Assembly (NCBI RefSeq): GCF_002939865.1
Contig: NZ_MDEE01000002.1
Location: 1 to 64,000 of the forward strand
Direction: 5' to 3'
DNA length: 64,000 bases
Source of the DNA: Xanthomonas dyei
GTDB lineage: Bacteria > Pseudomonadota > Gammaproteobacteria > Xanthomonadales > Xanthomonadaceae
Shown here one piece after another: positions 26,737-35,717 of the stretch. A model generated the notes under the pieces. It was not told where the DNA came from and did no database searches. It saw only the letters and a list, made by a program, of their open reading frames with translations. Both the position numbers and the translations under genes were made by a program. Numbering within the stretch: position 1 is the stretch's first letter; each line of letters starts with the position of its first letter.

Positions 26737-26953
26737 TGTATGCAGCGATCAAACCGCCGTGCTCGACAACCGGCAGGCGCGGCTTTTGCCCGGTAAGTAC
26801 AAGCAACTTGGACAGGTAGTGCGGGTCAGCCGGCATCTCTTTGCACTGCAGCGGAGCGATTCCTTGATGCAGGCGGTCGGCATTACGCACGACTGCTGGC
26901 GAGACGGTCCACCACTTCAAGCGCCGTCTATGCGGTGACGCATGCGCACGCAC
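26726..26953 (-). pseudogene. small unknown gene cut at its 3' end by a repeat element
   Basis: A 75-residue frame with protein-like composition in its last 60 residues (DRLHQGIAPLQCKEMPADPH and, after it, LVLTGQKPRLPVVEHGGLIA). Its stop codon is formed by the terminal repeat of a MITE-like element, so the original C-terminus has probably been lost. I do not recognise the family. No ribosome site stands out. It lies between the XopM-like gene and hpa2. Confidence 0.35.
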
Positions 26954-27071
26954 CGATCGCTTCAGCTGCTGCGCATGGTGCAGCCGGCGTTAGCGCAGCG
27001 ACTACGCGTCTTGCCGAAACGTTTGACAGACCAAGTGCCGCACCCTGCGCGCTGCTGCGGCCGCAGCCGCG

Positions 27072-27644
27072 TTACTCCGCAACCACGCCGCGCCTGATCA
27101 GGATGGAATGGATGGCATGCGCATACTTGTCGCGCTCCATCGGCGTTTCGGAATGATAAGCCCCCACAGCGGCCCAGGTATTTCCGTACTTATTGGTCAT
27201 CTCGCGCAGCCGCCAGGCCGCCACATACACGCTGACGCACGGCTGCATCAATGCGTCCCTGGAGATGCCGTAACTGGAAAGGCGACGCAGGTGGATCGAA
27301 TTGATCTGCATTTTTCCGTAGTCGATGGTGCCGTTATTGTTGCGGTGGATCGCGTCGGCACGGCCGCGGGATTCCTGCCACGCAATGGCGCGTAGCACCC
27401 ACGGATTGACATGCTGATAGCCGGCGGCTTCTTCAAAACAATCTGCGCGTGCGAGCGGTGCGGCGCACAGCAACGCCGCCGCAATCCACAGGCGCCGCCG
27501 AGACGAGCCATCACGCCTGGGCTGGAGCCCGTACCACTGCGCATCCGCCGGCATGTTCCTGGAGAGCGCAGCCCAATGCTGTGGGCGCCATATGCTTGTG
27601 CCGTGCGCAGACGCACACGTGATCGGCGTATCGGTCTCTGTCAT
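27072..27644 (-). CDS. hpa2: Hpa2 lytic transglycosylase-like protein
   Basis: A predicted peptidoglycan lytic transglycosylase (SLT/lysozyme-like) that helps the T3SS through the cell wall. The catalytic domain begins at the mature N-terminus: WVLRAIAWQESRGRADAIHR carries the catalytic Glu. DYGKMQINSIHLRRL and VGAYHSETPM are the conserved following motifs. An internal hydrophobic segment (RLWIAAALLCAAPLARA) is the export signal, so the true start may be a Met closer to it than ATG 27644. A PIP box with a -10 box lies upstream on this strand, divergent from hpa1. Confidence 0.9.
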   Translation of the reverse strand: MTETDTPITCASAHGTSIWRPQHWAALSRNMPADAQWYGLQPRRDGSSRRRLWIAAALLCAAPLARADCFEEAAGYQHVNPWVLRAIAWQESRGRADAIHRNNNGTIDYGKMQINSIHLRRLSSYGISRDALMQPCVSVYVAAWRLREMTNKYGNTWAAVGAYHSETPMERDKYAHAIHSILIRRGVVAE

Positions 27645-27731
27645 GTCTGTCACCTGATCGTCGTTGATTTCAGCAACGCAGCGGAGTGGATACGCATCCC
27701 CGGTTGATCCGACGCTCCGCTCGATCAGGTC

Positions 27732-27793
27732 ACCATAACGGCGCTGTGCGCACGCAGGCACATGCTGGACGAAGCATCTACCACATAAGCGAA
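27732..27793 (-). promoter_or_regulatory. hpa2 promoter: PIP box and -10 box
   Basis: On the leftward strand TTCGC-N15-TTCGT (27793 to 27769) is followed after 31 nt by TATGGT (27737 to 27732), fitting the YANNNT -10 rule. It is divergent from, and 64 bp away from, the hpa1 PIP box. Confidence 0.8.
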
Positions 27794-27857
27794 ACCATAC
27801 ATGTATCGTTGCAATGCACGGTTTTTTGGCGCGTTCGTGGTTTTTTCTGTTCTCATG

Positions 27858-27919
27858 TTCGCAAGCAAAGGCGCGCTTTCGCGTCCTGGTAAATGTACTG
27901 CGGTCGGCTCTTCTACCTT
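27858..27919 (+). promoter_or_regulatory. hpa1 promoter: perfect PIP box and -10 box
   Basis: TTCGC (27858-27862), 15 nt, TTCGC (27878-27882), then 31 nt to TACCTT (27914-27919). Both box and spacing match the full HrpX-dependent consensus. The transcript leader to hpa1 would be about 95 nt. Confidence 0.88.
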
Positions 27920-28018
27920 ACTGACGGGGGCGGTGCAGCGTCCCCCTTGTGATATTGCCGTTGCAGCTTTCCGGCAATCCGCGATGTACCCAGTCAACCA
28001 CATAAGACGGGAATCACC

Positions 28019-28411
28019 ATGGCCTCTATCGGAAATAACCCCACCAACTTCAGTAACTTTCAGACAATGGGCATCGGGCCCCAGCAAACTCAGCAGTCCG
28101 GTCAGAGCTCGTCGCCGGCTGCCTCCGAGCAGCAGCTGGATCAGCTGCTCGCCATGTTCATCATGATTATGCTCCAGCAGAGCCAGGGCAGCGATGCCAA
28201 TCAGGGCTGCGGAGACGAACAACCGCAGAACGACCAGCAGGGCGGCATGAGTTCGTTGACGCAGATGCTGATGCAGATCGTGACGAAGCTGATGCAGAGC
28301 CAGGGTGGCGGCGGCATGGGCGGTGGCGGTTCTTTTGGCGACAGCAAGGTTGCCGACAACACGGGTGGCGGCTTCAATCCCAACATGTCGAGCTTCACCG
28401 GCCAAGCCTGA
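28019..28411 (+). CDS. hpa1: harpin-like protein Hpa1 (XopA family)
   Basis: A small, heat-stable, secreted harpin that aids effector translocation and elicits plant responses. The 130 residues are Gln/Gly/Met-rich and lack Cys except one (NQGCGDE). The predicted coiled coil EQQLDQLLAMFIMIMLQQSQ and a second Met-rich helix (LTQMLMQIVTKLM) are followed by a Gly-rich tail. It is driven by a full PIP promoter. A stem-loop (28420-28456) follows the stop. A decayed copy of its 3' end lies at about 30170-30331, beside hrcC. Confidence 0.93.
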   Translation: MASIGNNPTNFSNFQTMGIGPQQTQQSGQSSSPAASEQQLDQLLAMFIMIMLQQSQGSDANQGCGDEQPQNDQQGGMSSLTQMLMQIVTKLMQSQGGGGMGGGGSFGDSKVADNTGGGFNPNMSSFTGQA

Positions 28412-28954
28412 TGGGCAATGCGTGCAGGTTGCCAGGTACCACGGCAGCCTGCACGCTGCGACAGCGACCGGAGATGGTACGGTCATGCAGGCGATCTTGC
28501 TGCCGAGACGCTGGGTCGACTCGCGCTCCAAGTGCAACACTCTTCCACTTCGAACCCGCGTTTCTGTCAAGGCGCTTGCTGACGTAACGTCACTTCAATC
28601 AAGACAGACGAGCTTGCACTTCCAAGTGTCGCGCCAGCATTTGATGTTTGCAGCTGTTTCATTTGAATTCTTGACGCCGCCCAGTGCGGTGCCATTGCGT
28701 AACTCCCCACGCACATGACAGCAGCTGCGCTGTTCGGCGATGGATACACTGCGTCCCGCACGCGGCAGCAGGTGGGTGAGCCTGGGGAAAAGACGATGGC
28801 GCGCGCCCGATCCGCGACCGAGCTTGGCGTGTTTGCGATCGCGGTAAGGCGGTCTTGCGCGATGACCTCGTCGCATCTGCTGCGCAATGGGTAAACGTCG
28901 CCAGCGAGCCGAATCCTGCACTCCATCACGCATCCGAACCCACGTTTTGTCCAG
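28412..28954. other. non-coding gap after hpa1
   Basis: Apart from the hairpin GCGTGCAGGTTGCC/GGCAGCCTGCACGC (28420-28456), which should end the hpa1 transcript, I see no gene or repeat in this stretch. The leftward frame 28567-29031 has no recognisable protein character. Confidence 0.5.
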
Positions 28955-29018
28955 CTCGCTAATGACACTGCAAGTTCGCCCGCAGTGCGGTCGTTGCTAG
29001 GTAACTCGGTTGCATCAT
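28955..29018 (+). promoter_or_regulatory. imperfect PIP box and -10 box for the candidate effector
   Basis: CTCGC (28955-28959), 15 nt, TTCGC (28975-28979), then 33 nt to CATCAT (29013-29018), a YANNNT match. The spacing is 1 nt beyond the usual 30-32. It would give a long leader of about 190 nt before ATG 29214. Confidence 0.5.
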
Positions 29019-29213
29019 GTCCGCGTGGCAATGCCTGTCACCACTGAGTGGTTTGGTGGGTGGTGGCGCGGTGGCCGAACAGACCGCACGCAACTTTGTT
29101 GGTCATCGCGGCGGCATCGGCGAGTCAAGCACTTTCCTAGTCGTTTTGACAAGGTCAATCCATTCGCCAGGCGCACCCTTGTCTCTCTCACTACTTCAAG
29201 GAGCGTTGCGATC

Positions 29214-30083
29214 ATGCAAATACGTCCAGACAGTCCCTTTTACGATCCTCACTACGGTATAGATCCGGACCACCACGACCGTCGTCCCCCGAGCGAGGAC
29301 GCCAACGCCGAGGCCGTTCATAACGCGCGGCAACAGATGAATGGATTTCTTGGCGATCTCCAAGCAGTGTCTCAAAATACGCGGCACGCGCTTGCTGCAG
29401 CCAGGTTGGCGCAGCAGCGGCGGGGCACCCAGTCGAGCAATTACCCGCGCAACTCCGAGTATCAATCGAGAGGTGGTGGTGGATTGCCCGGCACGTCACC
29501 ACATCGCTCGCACGGGCATTTTCATTCCAGCTCGAATGTGTACGCCCCCGCAGCCCCGCAGAACCATCTGGACCGAATGATGGCTAACTTCTACCCGGGC
29601 CGCGAACAGGAGCGGCGCCTGCGCATGCGCAACGAGGCTTTCCACGGTCCGCAGACCGGAACCTCGCAGACACGCCCGTATGGCGAACGTCCCTACTCAA
29701 ACGCAGGCGCCGATGCGGTGGGGGCTTTTATGCAACAGACAAACGACTTTCTCAATCAAATCGGTGCGGCAAGCCACTATCAGCAGAACATGCAAAACGC
29801 GCCCGTCTTTCCAGCGCAGACCGGCACACCGCAGACGCGCCCGTATCCGCGCAACGTCCAATATCCAGGCACCGGTAGCAGGTGGCAAGGCTCCGCGCCA
29901 CGTCATCAAACATGGGACACTGGTGTGCCTTACGCGAACGCAGGCGCCGATGCCGTGGAAAGTTTGAGGCGGCAGACAGCCGAGTTCACCGCTAACTTGG
30001 GCGCTGCGCACGACCATCAGCAGCAGATGCTCGACAGGCTCATGCAGCTGCGACGGGACCGCCACGCGAATACACGCAACTAG
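29214..30083 (+). CDS. unrecognised repeat-containing candidate type III effector
   Basis: A 289-residue hydrophilic protein inserted between hpa1 and hrcC. The ATG has AAGGAG (29198-29203) upstream. The sequence is rich in Gln, Asn, His, Arg, Tyr and Pro, with no Cys and no hydrophobic segment. Three related helical segments recur: AVHNARQQMNGFLGDLQA near residue 40, DAVGAFMQQTNDFLNQIGAA near 170 and DAVESLRRQTAEFTANLGAA near 250. They are linked by disordered QTG-T/P-QTRPY stretches. A PIP-like box lies upstream. No known Xop or Hpa protein is recognised; a secreted, largely disordered effector or helper is the best guess. Confidence 0.65.
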   Translation: MQIRPDSPFYDPHYGIDPDHHDRRPPSEDANAEAVHNARQQMNGFLGDLQAVSQNTRHALAAARLAQQRRGTQSSNYPRNSEYQSRGGGGLPGTSPHRSHGHFHSSSNVYAPAAPQNHLDRMMANFYPGREQERRLRMRNEAFHGPQTGTSQTRPYGERPYSNAGADAVGAFMQQTNDFLNQIGAASHYQQNMQNAPVFPAQTGTPQTRPYPRNVQYPGTGSRWQGSAPRHQTWDTGVPYANAGADAVESLRRQTAEFTANLGAAHDHQQQMLDRLMQLRRDRHANTRN

Positions 30084-30144
30084 CCGGTCAACTGCGACTC
30101 CAAGTAGGAAACTACCGGCGGAGCGCTGGCCGGCCGCGCGCAGT

Positions 30145-30331
30145 ATGTCTGCCGGCGACGGCCTTCTTGGCCCCGACCGGCTGATGCAGAACCGGGGCGG
30201 CGCCGGCATGGGCAGTAGCGCTTCGTTCGGCACCGGCTTGGGCGGGGTTTCAATGTCAAGCTGTCGCCCATCACCGCCCAAGCCTGATGCGCAATGCGTA
30301 CAGGCTGCCGGTCTACGCGGCAGCCTGTACG
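30145..30331 (+). pseudogene. decayed 3' fragment of hpa1 with its terminator
   Basis: The frame reads LMQNRGGAGMGSSASFGTGL and ends CRPSPPKPDAQ. This parallels the Hpa1 tail LMQSQGGGGMGGGGSFG, and the CCCAAGCCTGATGCGCAATG following it parallels CCAAGCCTGATGGGCAATG at the hpa1 stop. The following hairpin (30297-30331) matches the hpa1 hairpin too. The fragment sits against the end of hrcC, where hpa1 normally lies, so it looks like the ancestral hpa1 3' end left after an insertion or duplication. Confidence 0.7.
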
Positions 30332-30365
30332 GTGTCAGCGCATCGGCTGCACGCCGATGCGCTGC

Positions 30366-32192
30366 TCAGGGCGAGACGATATGCGGGGTCAGCAAGAACA
30401 ACCGCTGCAGCCGCGAGCCACTTTGCTGGCGATGCTTGAACAGGTTGCCGACCAGTGGAATCTTGGACAACCCGGGCACCTTGTTCAGATCGGTCTGATC
30501 GCTGTCGGACGCATAACCGGCGATCAGCAGGCTCTGGCCTTCGTTGACGAACGCCTGGGTGGTGATCTCGCTGGAGGTGATGACGGGAATGCCATCGACG
30601 GTATTGGCGCCCAACTGCCCGTCTTCGATCCGCACATCCAGGCGCATCTGCCCGTTGGGCGAACCGGGCACCACACTCGGCAACACGCGGAGCGACACCC
30701 CCGCGGACAGGTTGTAGAGGTCTGCGGAGGCATAGCCGCTGACGCGCACGAATGCCTGCTGCTTGTGATCCATCACCGCTTCCACATTGTCCAGCGTCGC
30801 CACCTGCGGGGTGGAGACGATCTTGGCCTTGTTGGTCTGCTCCAGCGCCGACACGCGCGTCATCAGGTAACGTCCCGCATCACCCAGCACCGCCGTCAGG
30901 GTGCCGCCCAACGGAGTGCTGGCGCCTGCCGCCGCCGCACCGCCCAATGCGCCATCGTAGCCAAGCTGACCGCCACGCCCGTCGCCGGTCTGCACATCGA
31001 CGCGCCGGCTGTGGAAGCGCCAGTCCACGCCAAGATCCTGCATGGCGCCGTCGCGGATCTCGATGATGGTGGCATCGATCTGCAGCAGCTTGGGGCGATT
31101 GTCGAGCTGCTGGATCAAGGTGCCATAGGCAGCCATCCGCTCCGGGCGGTCGCGAATGAGAATGGCGTTGGTGCGTGGGTCGGCTTCGATCACCGGTGCG
31201 TCGGACGCCAGCTCGCCGCCGCTGCCGGCATCCATCGACAGCGGCGCATCGCGGCGGGCCTGGCTCATTTCCGGCCAGACATTGGCCGGTGCGTTGGCGC
31301 CACTGCCCGGCAAGGGCGGGCTGAGCGGCGCCCGGTCGGACGGCGAGCCACCGCCGAACCATGACGCAGGCAAGCCGAGGATGCCGGTATTGCTGGTGCC
31401 GCTGCCGCCAGCCTGGCCTTGCGCGGCATTGCCGAAGGTATTGGACGAGCCACCGCCGATCGGCTGCAGCCGCCCGAAATTGGCGCCTGGCCCGGGCAGC
31501 GCGGCAGCGGGCGCGCCACGTGCGCCGTACATGCCGCGCAACAGGCTGGCCATGCCGGGGACCTGCACGTCCTGCCCACCGATGCGGGTGCTGTGATCGG
31601 CCGCCTGCGCATAATGCAGCTGAAACACCTGCACTTCAGTGGCATCGCGCTGGCGTGCGCCTTGCTCGACCTGCTTGGCGATCGCGGCCACGGTATCCAC
31701 GTATCCCGGCGGGCCGGACACCACCGCCACGTGCGCGGCCTCGTCGTAACGGACGGGGAAGCGCGGATCGTCCAGCCGCATGCGGGCAAGCGCATCGCGC
31801 AGCGCACGCGTCGACGCGGCGCCCAGATTCAAGGTCGCATTCTTGGTTTCGTTGGCGCCCCAGATTCTGAGCACGGCACCGTCGTAATACCAGACGAAGC
31901 CGAACGTCGCAGACAAATCGTCGAGAAATTTTTGCGGGCTGGCCTCGAACTTGCCGCTGAGCGTGCCAGTCACTTCCGGCGAAATCCAGGTGGTGATGGA
32001 TTGGCTGGCGGACAGGTCGCGCAGTACCTCCTTGAGATCCTTGTGGTCGGCGACGTATTTGAAGCTGCGCGAATGCCACGGCACCTGGGTGGCAGCGGCT
32101 TGCGGCGGCAACAGCGGCAGCAGGCCGAGCAGCAACGCGGCGACCAGCGGTGCACGTCGATGGCGGTGAACTGGAGGACAGGCGTATGCCAT
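30366..32192 (-). CDS. hrcC: T3SS outer-membrane secretin HrcC (SctC)
   Basis: Forms the outer-membrane ring through which substrates leave. The 608 residues start at ATG 32192 with a Sec signal (APLVAALLLGLLPLLPPQAA). Periplasmic N0-N3 domains follow, including a Gly/Ser-rich linker around residues 255-320. The C-terminal secretin domain shows VPGLSKIPLVGNLFKHRQQ and LFLLTPHIV, the secretin signature. It follows hrcT on the same strand after about 180 bp. No PIP box was found in that gap, so read-through or another promoter type is possible. Confidence 0.95.
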   Translation of the reverse strand: MAYACPPVHRHRRAPLVAALLLGLLPLLPPQAAATQVPWHSRSFKYVADHKDLKEVLRDLSASQSITTWISPEVTGTLSGKFEASPQKFLDDLSATFGFVWYYDGAVLRIWGANETKNATLNLGAASTRALRDALARMRLDDPRFPVRYDEAAHVAVVSGPPGYVDTVAAIAKQVEQGARQRDATEVQVFQLHYAQAADHSTRIGGQDVQVPGMASLLRGMYGARGAPAAALPGPGANFGRLQPIGGGSSNTFGNAAQGQAGGSGTSNTGILGLPASWFGGGSPSDRAPLSPPLPGSGANAPANVWPEMSQARRDAPLSMDAGSGGELASDAPVIEADPRTNAILIRDRPERMAAYGTLIQQLDNRPKLLQIDATIIEIRDGAMQDLGVDWRFHSRRVDVQTGDGRGGQLGYDGALGGAAAAGASTPLGGTLTAVLGDAGRYLMTRVSALEQTNKAKIVSTPQVATLDNVEAVMDHKQQAFVRVSGYASADLYNLSAGVSLRVLPSVVPGSPNGQMRLDVRIEDGQLGANTVDGIPVITSSEITTQAFVNEGQSLLIAGYASDSDQTDLNKVPGLSKIPLVGNLFKHRQQSGSRLQRLFLLTPHIVSP

Positions 32193-32368
32193 GGCGTTCC
32201 CTCTGCGAGGCAAGTGAAAGAAGTCGATAGGGCGGAGCCTGGCACGCAGGCGTCGGCCGGGGAGTGCGTGCCGCGTGCAGCCGGGCTGCGGACACGGCGT
32301 CGGGCAGCACATCGCAGGCGCGTGCGGTCAGTGTAGGGAGCGCACGGCAGTCGATGTCTCAACAATGA

Positions 32369-33199
32369 TCAATGCGATGTACCTCCTTTGCCGCCGATGT
32401 TCGCGGCATCGTGCAACTGCTGCTGGAAATGGAGGAAGCCGAGTGCGTCACCGGATTGCGTAATGAACACGCTGGTTAACAGCGCGAGCAGCAGCAGCGC
32501 CAGTACGCCGCGGATCGGTTGACTCAGATTCGAAGGTTCCAGCTTGTCCGCAGCGCGCGCCACAAAGCCGATGGCCAGATCCACCAGCACCAGTACCAGC
32601 ATCAGCGGCGCGGACAGTTTGACGATTGCGGTCATCATGTCGTCGGTCTGCTGGATGACGAAGGACTCGGCGACCGCGCCCATGTCCGGGGTGAGCTGGC
32701 TCAGCGGCCACCAACGAAACGATTCGAACAGCGCACCGAGCAGCATCAGCATGCCGCCCAGCGCGTAGAAGGACACGATCGCCAACTGCATCAATACCGT
32801 GGACACCGGCGTGCTCTGCTCGCCGCTCAGCGGGTTGGTCATCTGGACGTTGTTGTAGCCGGACACATCGTCGATCAGCAGGCCCACGCTCTCGGCAACC
32901 CAGAACACCGTGGAGGCGGCAAACCCGATCAGCAGGCCGATGAAGGCTTCCTTGAACACCAGCCCCACCAGGCCGGTCGCTTCGATCCTGGCCAGCGCAT
33001 CGGCAGGTTGTCCGTAGGCGATGAACGAGCTCAGCACATAGATCACACCATTGCGCGCGATTCCGGGGAGACTGTCCTGCGCCGTGGCCGGCAGCACGAA
33101 GAACATCACGAACACGCGCACCCCGCACAGCGCCAGCAAGGCCAGCAGCGAGACGCCCTGGGATGAAAGCGCCAGCAATGCATTTGCGATGTCGCTCAT
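32369..33199 (-). CDS. hrcT: T3SS export apparatus protein HrcT (SctT)
   Basis: An inner-membrane export-gate protein homologous to FliR. It has 276 residues with about seven hydrophobic segments, including SSFIAYGQ and the conserved FKEAFIGLLIGFAASTVFWV. It starts at ATG 33199, overlapping the end of hrpB7 by 4 bp. The frame is open far upstream (to 33601), but that part overlaps hrpB7 and is not used. Last gene of the hrpB operon before hrcC. Confidence 0.93.
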   Translation of the reverse strand: MSDIANALLALSSQGVSLLALLALCGVRVFVMFFVLPATAQDSLPGIARNGVIYVLSSFIAYGQPADALARIEATGLVGLVFKEAFIGLLIGFAASTVFWVAESVGLLIDDVSGYNNVQMTNPLSGEQSTPVSTVLMQLAIVSFYALGGMLMLLGALFESFRWWPLSQLTPDMGAVAESFVIQQTDDMMTAIVKLSAPLMLVLVLVDLAIGFVARAADKLEPSNLSQPIRGVLALLLLALLTSVFITQSGDALGFLHFQQQLHDAANIGGKGGTSH

Positions 33200-33705
33200 G
33201 GCTGCACTCCACGCGCGGCACGATGCAGACGCAGCCCGATCAAGGCTTCGATCGCATCTTCTTCCTCGGCGGTTTCGCGTTGGGCTTGCCAGGCGCGCTG
33301 CGCGCTGGCGGCCTTTTCCGCATACACCTGCGCCTGTGCCTGCAGCCTGCTCACCGTCTGTTGCACCGTTGCGACTTCGTCGCGTGCGCTCTGCACTGCC
33401 TGCGTCGCTGCGACCAGCGCCTGCTGTGCGGCGCGGCAGCGCTCTTCCAGTACTGCACGGAAGCGCTGATGCTGCAGGATCGCGTCGATGCCGATCGACT
33501 CGCCCGCGCCGGCCTTGTCGGTCAGCGTGGCATCGAACGCGGCCAGACGCGTGGTGCAGGCGTTCGCCTCCTGACTGCAACTGGCACGCTCGCGGTCGCA
33601 CTGCTCCAGCGCACGCCTGCAGTCGTTCAGGCGGTCCTGCATTCGCTCGTGACGGCGCGTCTTCAGCTGCTGCAACGTCGCCCAGGTGCTCGCACGCTCA
33701 CGCAT
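33196..33705 (-). CDS. hrpB7: T3SS protein HrpB7 (coiled coil, SctO-like)
   Basis: A 169-residue, nearly all-helical protein with long heptad runs ([20 protein letters not shown], then [14 protein letters not shown]). It corresponds in position and shape to the FliJ/YscO stalk protein that binds the ATPase. It overlaps hrcN upstream by 8 bp and hrcT downstream by 4 bp, so translation is tightly coupled. Confidence 0.9.
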   Translation of the reverse strand: MRERASTWATLQQLKTRRHERMQDRLNDCRRALEQCDRERASCSQEANACTTRLAAFDATLTDKAGAGESIGIDAILQHQRFRAVLEERCRAAQQALVAATQAVQSARDEVATVQQTVSRLQAQAQVYAEKAASAQRAWQAQRETAEEEDAIEALIGLRLHRAARGVQP

Positions 33706-35026
33706 CGTCGATCACGCCGGCAAGCTGTTCCAGGGTAGTGTCATAGTCGCTGAGCTCATCGGTGGGTTGGCTGAGGAAGTCGCGAATCGCATCGATCCTG
33801 GCGATCGCCTCGTCGGCGACCGCGTCGCTGCCCTGGCGGTATTCACCGACCTGCAGCAAGGTTTCCACCTCGTTGTGTTTGGCCAGCAGACGCCGTAGCT
33901 GGCCGGCGTACTGGCGTTGCTCGGCAGACACGATCTGGCTCATCACCCGGCTCAGGCTTCCCAGCACATCGATGGCCGGGTACTGGTTTTTGGCGGCGAT
34001 CTCGCGCGAAAGAATCAGATGGCCATCCAGGATGCCGCGCACTTCTTCGGCGATCGGATCGCTGCCGGTGTCGTCCTCGGCCAGCACGGTGTAGAACGCG
34101 GTGATCGAACCCGTCTCGCCCATGCCGGCACGTTCGAGCAGGCGCGGTAGCTCGGCAAACACCGACGGCGGGAAGCCGCGACGTGTAGGGGGCTCGCCGG
34201 CGGCCAGGCCGATCTCGCGTTGCGCGCGGGCAAAGCGCGTCAGCGAGTCCATCATCAGCAGAACGCGCATGCCGCGATCGCGAAAATATTCGGCGATGGC
34301 GGTACCGACATAGGCGGCCTTGGCACGCTCGATGGAGGAGCGGTCGGAGGTCGCACACACCACCACGCTGCGCGCCAGGCCGTCTTCGCCAAGAATCAGT
34401 TCGATGAACTCGCGCACTTCACGTCCGCGCTCGCCGATCAGCACGATCACGTTGACGTCGCACTGCGTACCGCGCGCGAACATCCCCATCAAGGTGCTCT
34501 TGCCGACGCCGGCAGCGGCGAAGATGCCCATGCGCTGGCCTTCGCCCAGCGTCATCAGGCCATCGACGATGCGCACACCGGTCGGCATCGGCTGTTCGAT
34601 CAGGCGTCGGCGCATCGGGTCCGGCGCCTGCGCCTGGATCTGCACCCAGTCCACGCCTGCGACCGGCCCCTGGCCGTCGGCCGGCTCGCCCAGGCCATCG
34701 AGCACACGTCCCAGCAGCGCCGGGCCGACCGGCACCGCCAGTGCGCGCCCGGATCCGACCACGCGCGTCTCGCGCGACAACCCGACCAGTTCGCCGAATG
34801 GCGCCAGCAAGGCGAGATGGCGGCTGAAGCCCACCACCTCGGCGCGCTGCAACAGCGAGCCATCGCGCTGGCGCAACTCGCACACCTCGCCCAGGCTGAC
34901 CTGCACCCCGGCGACCTTGAGCATGGTGCCGATCACCTCGACCACCTTGCCGTAGCGACGACCGAAGGCCAGCGCAGCCAATTCGCGCTCGAGCGTTGTT
35001 TCCAACATCGGTAGCTCAGTGGTCAT
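33698..35026 (-). CDS. hrcN: T3SS ATPase HrcN (SctN)
   Basis: The cytoplasmic hexameric ATPase that releases chaperones and unfolds substrates. The 442 residues have Walker [28 protein letters not shown] with the catalytic Glu, Walker [19 protein letters not shown], and the [23 protein letters not shown] block of type III ATPases. It overlaps hrcL (upstream) by 11 bp and hrpB7 (downstream) by 8 bp. Confidence 0.97.
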   Translation of the reverse strand: MTTELPMLETTLERELAALAFGRRYGKVVEVIGTMLKVAGVQVSLGEVCELRQRDGSLLQRAEVVGFSRHLALLAPFGELVGLSRETRVVGSGRALAVPVGPALLGRVLDGLGEPADGQGPVAGVDWVQIQAQAPDPMRRRLIEQPMPTGVRIVDGLMTLGEGQRMGIFAAAGVGKSTLMGMFARGTQCDVNVIVLIGERGREVREFIELILGEDGLARSVVVCATSDRSSIERAKAAYVGTAIAEYFRDRGMRVLLMMDSLTRFARAQREIGLAAGEPPTRRGFPPSVFAELPRLLERAGMGETGSITAFYTVLAEDDTGSDPIAEEVRGILDGHLILSREIAAKNQYPAIDVLGSLSRVMSQIVSAEQRQYAGQLRRLLAKHNEVETLLQVGEYRQGSDAVADEAIARIDAIRDFLSQPTDELSDYDTTLEQLAGVIDDA

Positions 35027-35717
35027 CCAACACCGCCTGCGGCGCGGCCAGGACGCGGCGGATCACCCGCTGGATGCTGCGTAGCTGATCGCGCAGATCG
35101 GTCTCGAACACGCCGGTATCCCATTCGCACACGCAGGCACCCAAGGCCAGATCCGCGTCGCCGCACAGGTCCACCGGCATGCTCCAGCCTGCGGCCGCCG
35201 CGGCCGCATCGAAGGCGCGCCGGGCGTCGTCCACCGCATCCGGATGCACGCTCACCCGCAAGGCCTTGGCCTCGTCCAGGGCGCCGTCCAGCGCCTGTGC
35301 GGCGCGCGCGTACAGCGCAGCGGGGTCGTGCCCGTACAGGACCTGTGCGCAGGCGTGCGCGACGATCTCGGCCAGACGTGCGCGTGCGCGCTGTGCGGCG
35401 TCCTCTGCTGCGAAGGCATGCCGCAGGCCGCGTTCGTTCCACGCGTCGAGCTGACGGCGCAGCCCGGCGGCATAGCCCAAGCGTGCGCTGCGCTCGGCTT
35501 TTTCCTGGGCGTCCTGGAGGATCGCCTCGGCCTGCTGTTGGGCATCGTTGATCAGCGCCTGCGCCTGCGTCCGGGCGTCGCCCAGTGTCTGTGCGCAACG
35601 CGCGTGCACCTGCGCAGCCGCCGCGTCCAGCTCAAGCACGCAGGCCAGTGCTTCGCGGGGGATGACGTCGCAGTCCAGGCCCACCGCCTCCGGTGTAGAC
35701 CTCAGCCATAGACGCAT
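35016..35717 (-). CDS. hrcL: T3SS ATPase regulator HrcL/HrpB5 (SctL)
   Basis: The FliH/YscL-type stator that links the ATPase to the cytoplasmic ring. It has 233 residues from ATG 35717. An Ala/Gln-rich helical N-terminal half ([20 protein letters not shown]) is followed by the compact C-terminal FliH-like domain that binds HrcN. It overlaps hrpB4 by 16 bp and hrcN by 11 bp. Confidence 0.92.
   Translation of the reverse strand: MRLWLRSTPEAVGLDCDVIPREALACVLELDAAAAQVHARCAQTLGDARTQAQALINDAQQQAEAILQDAQEKAERSARLGYAAGLRRQLDAWNERGLRHAFAAEDAAQRARARLAEIVAHACAQVLYGHDPAALYARAAQALDGALDEAKALRVSVHPDAVDDARRAFDAAAAAAGWSMPVDLCGDADLALGACVCEWDTGVFETDLRDQLRSIQRVIRRVLAAPQAVLDDH

Noticed and set aside
28567-29031. 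154-codon leftward frame between hpa1 and the candidate effector
   Set aside because: Covers the PIP-like promoter region on the other strand and shows no protein-like conservation pattern.
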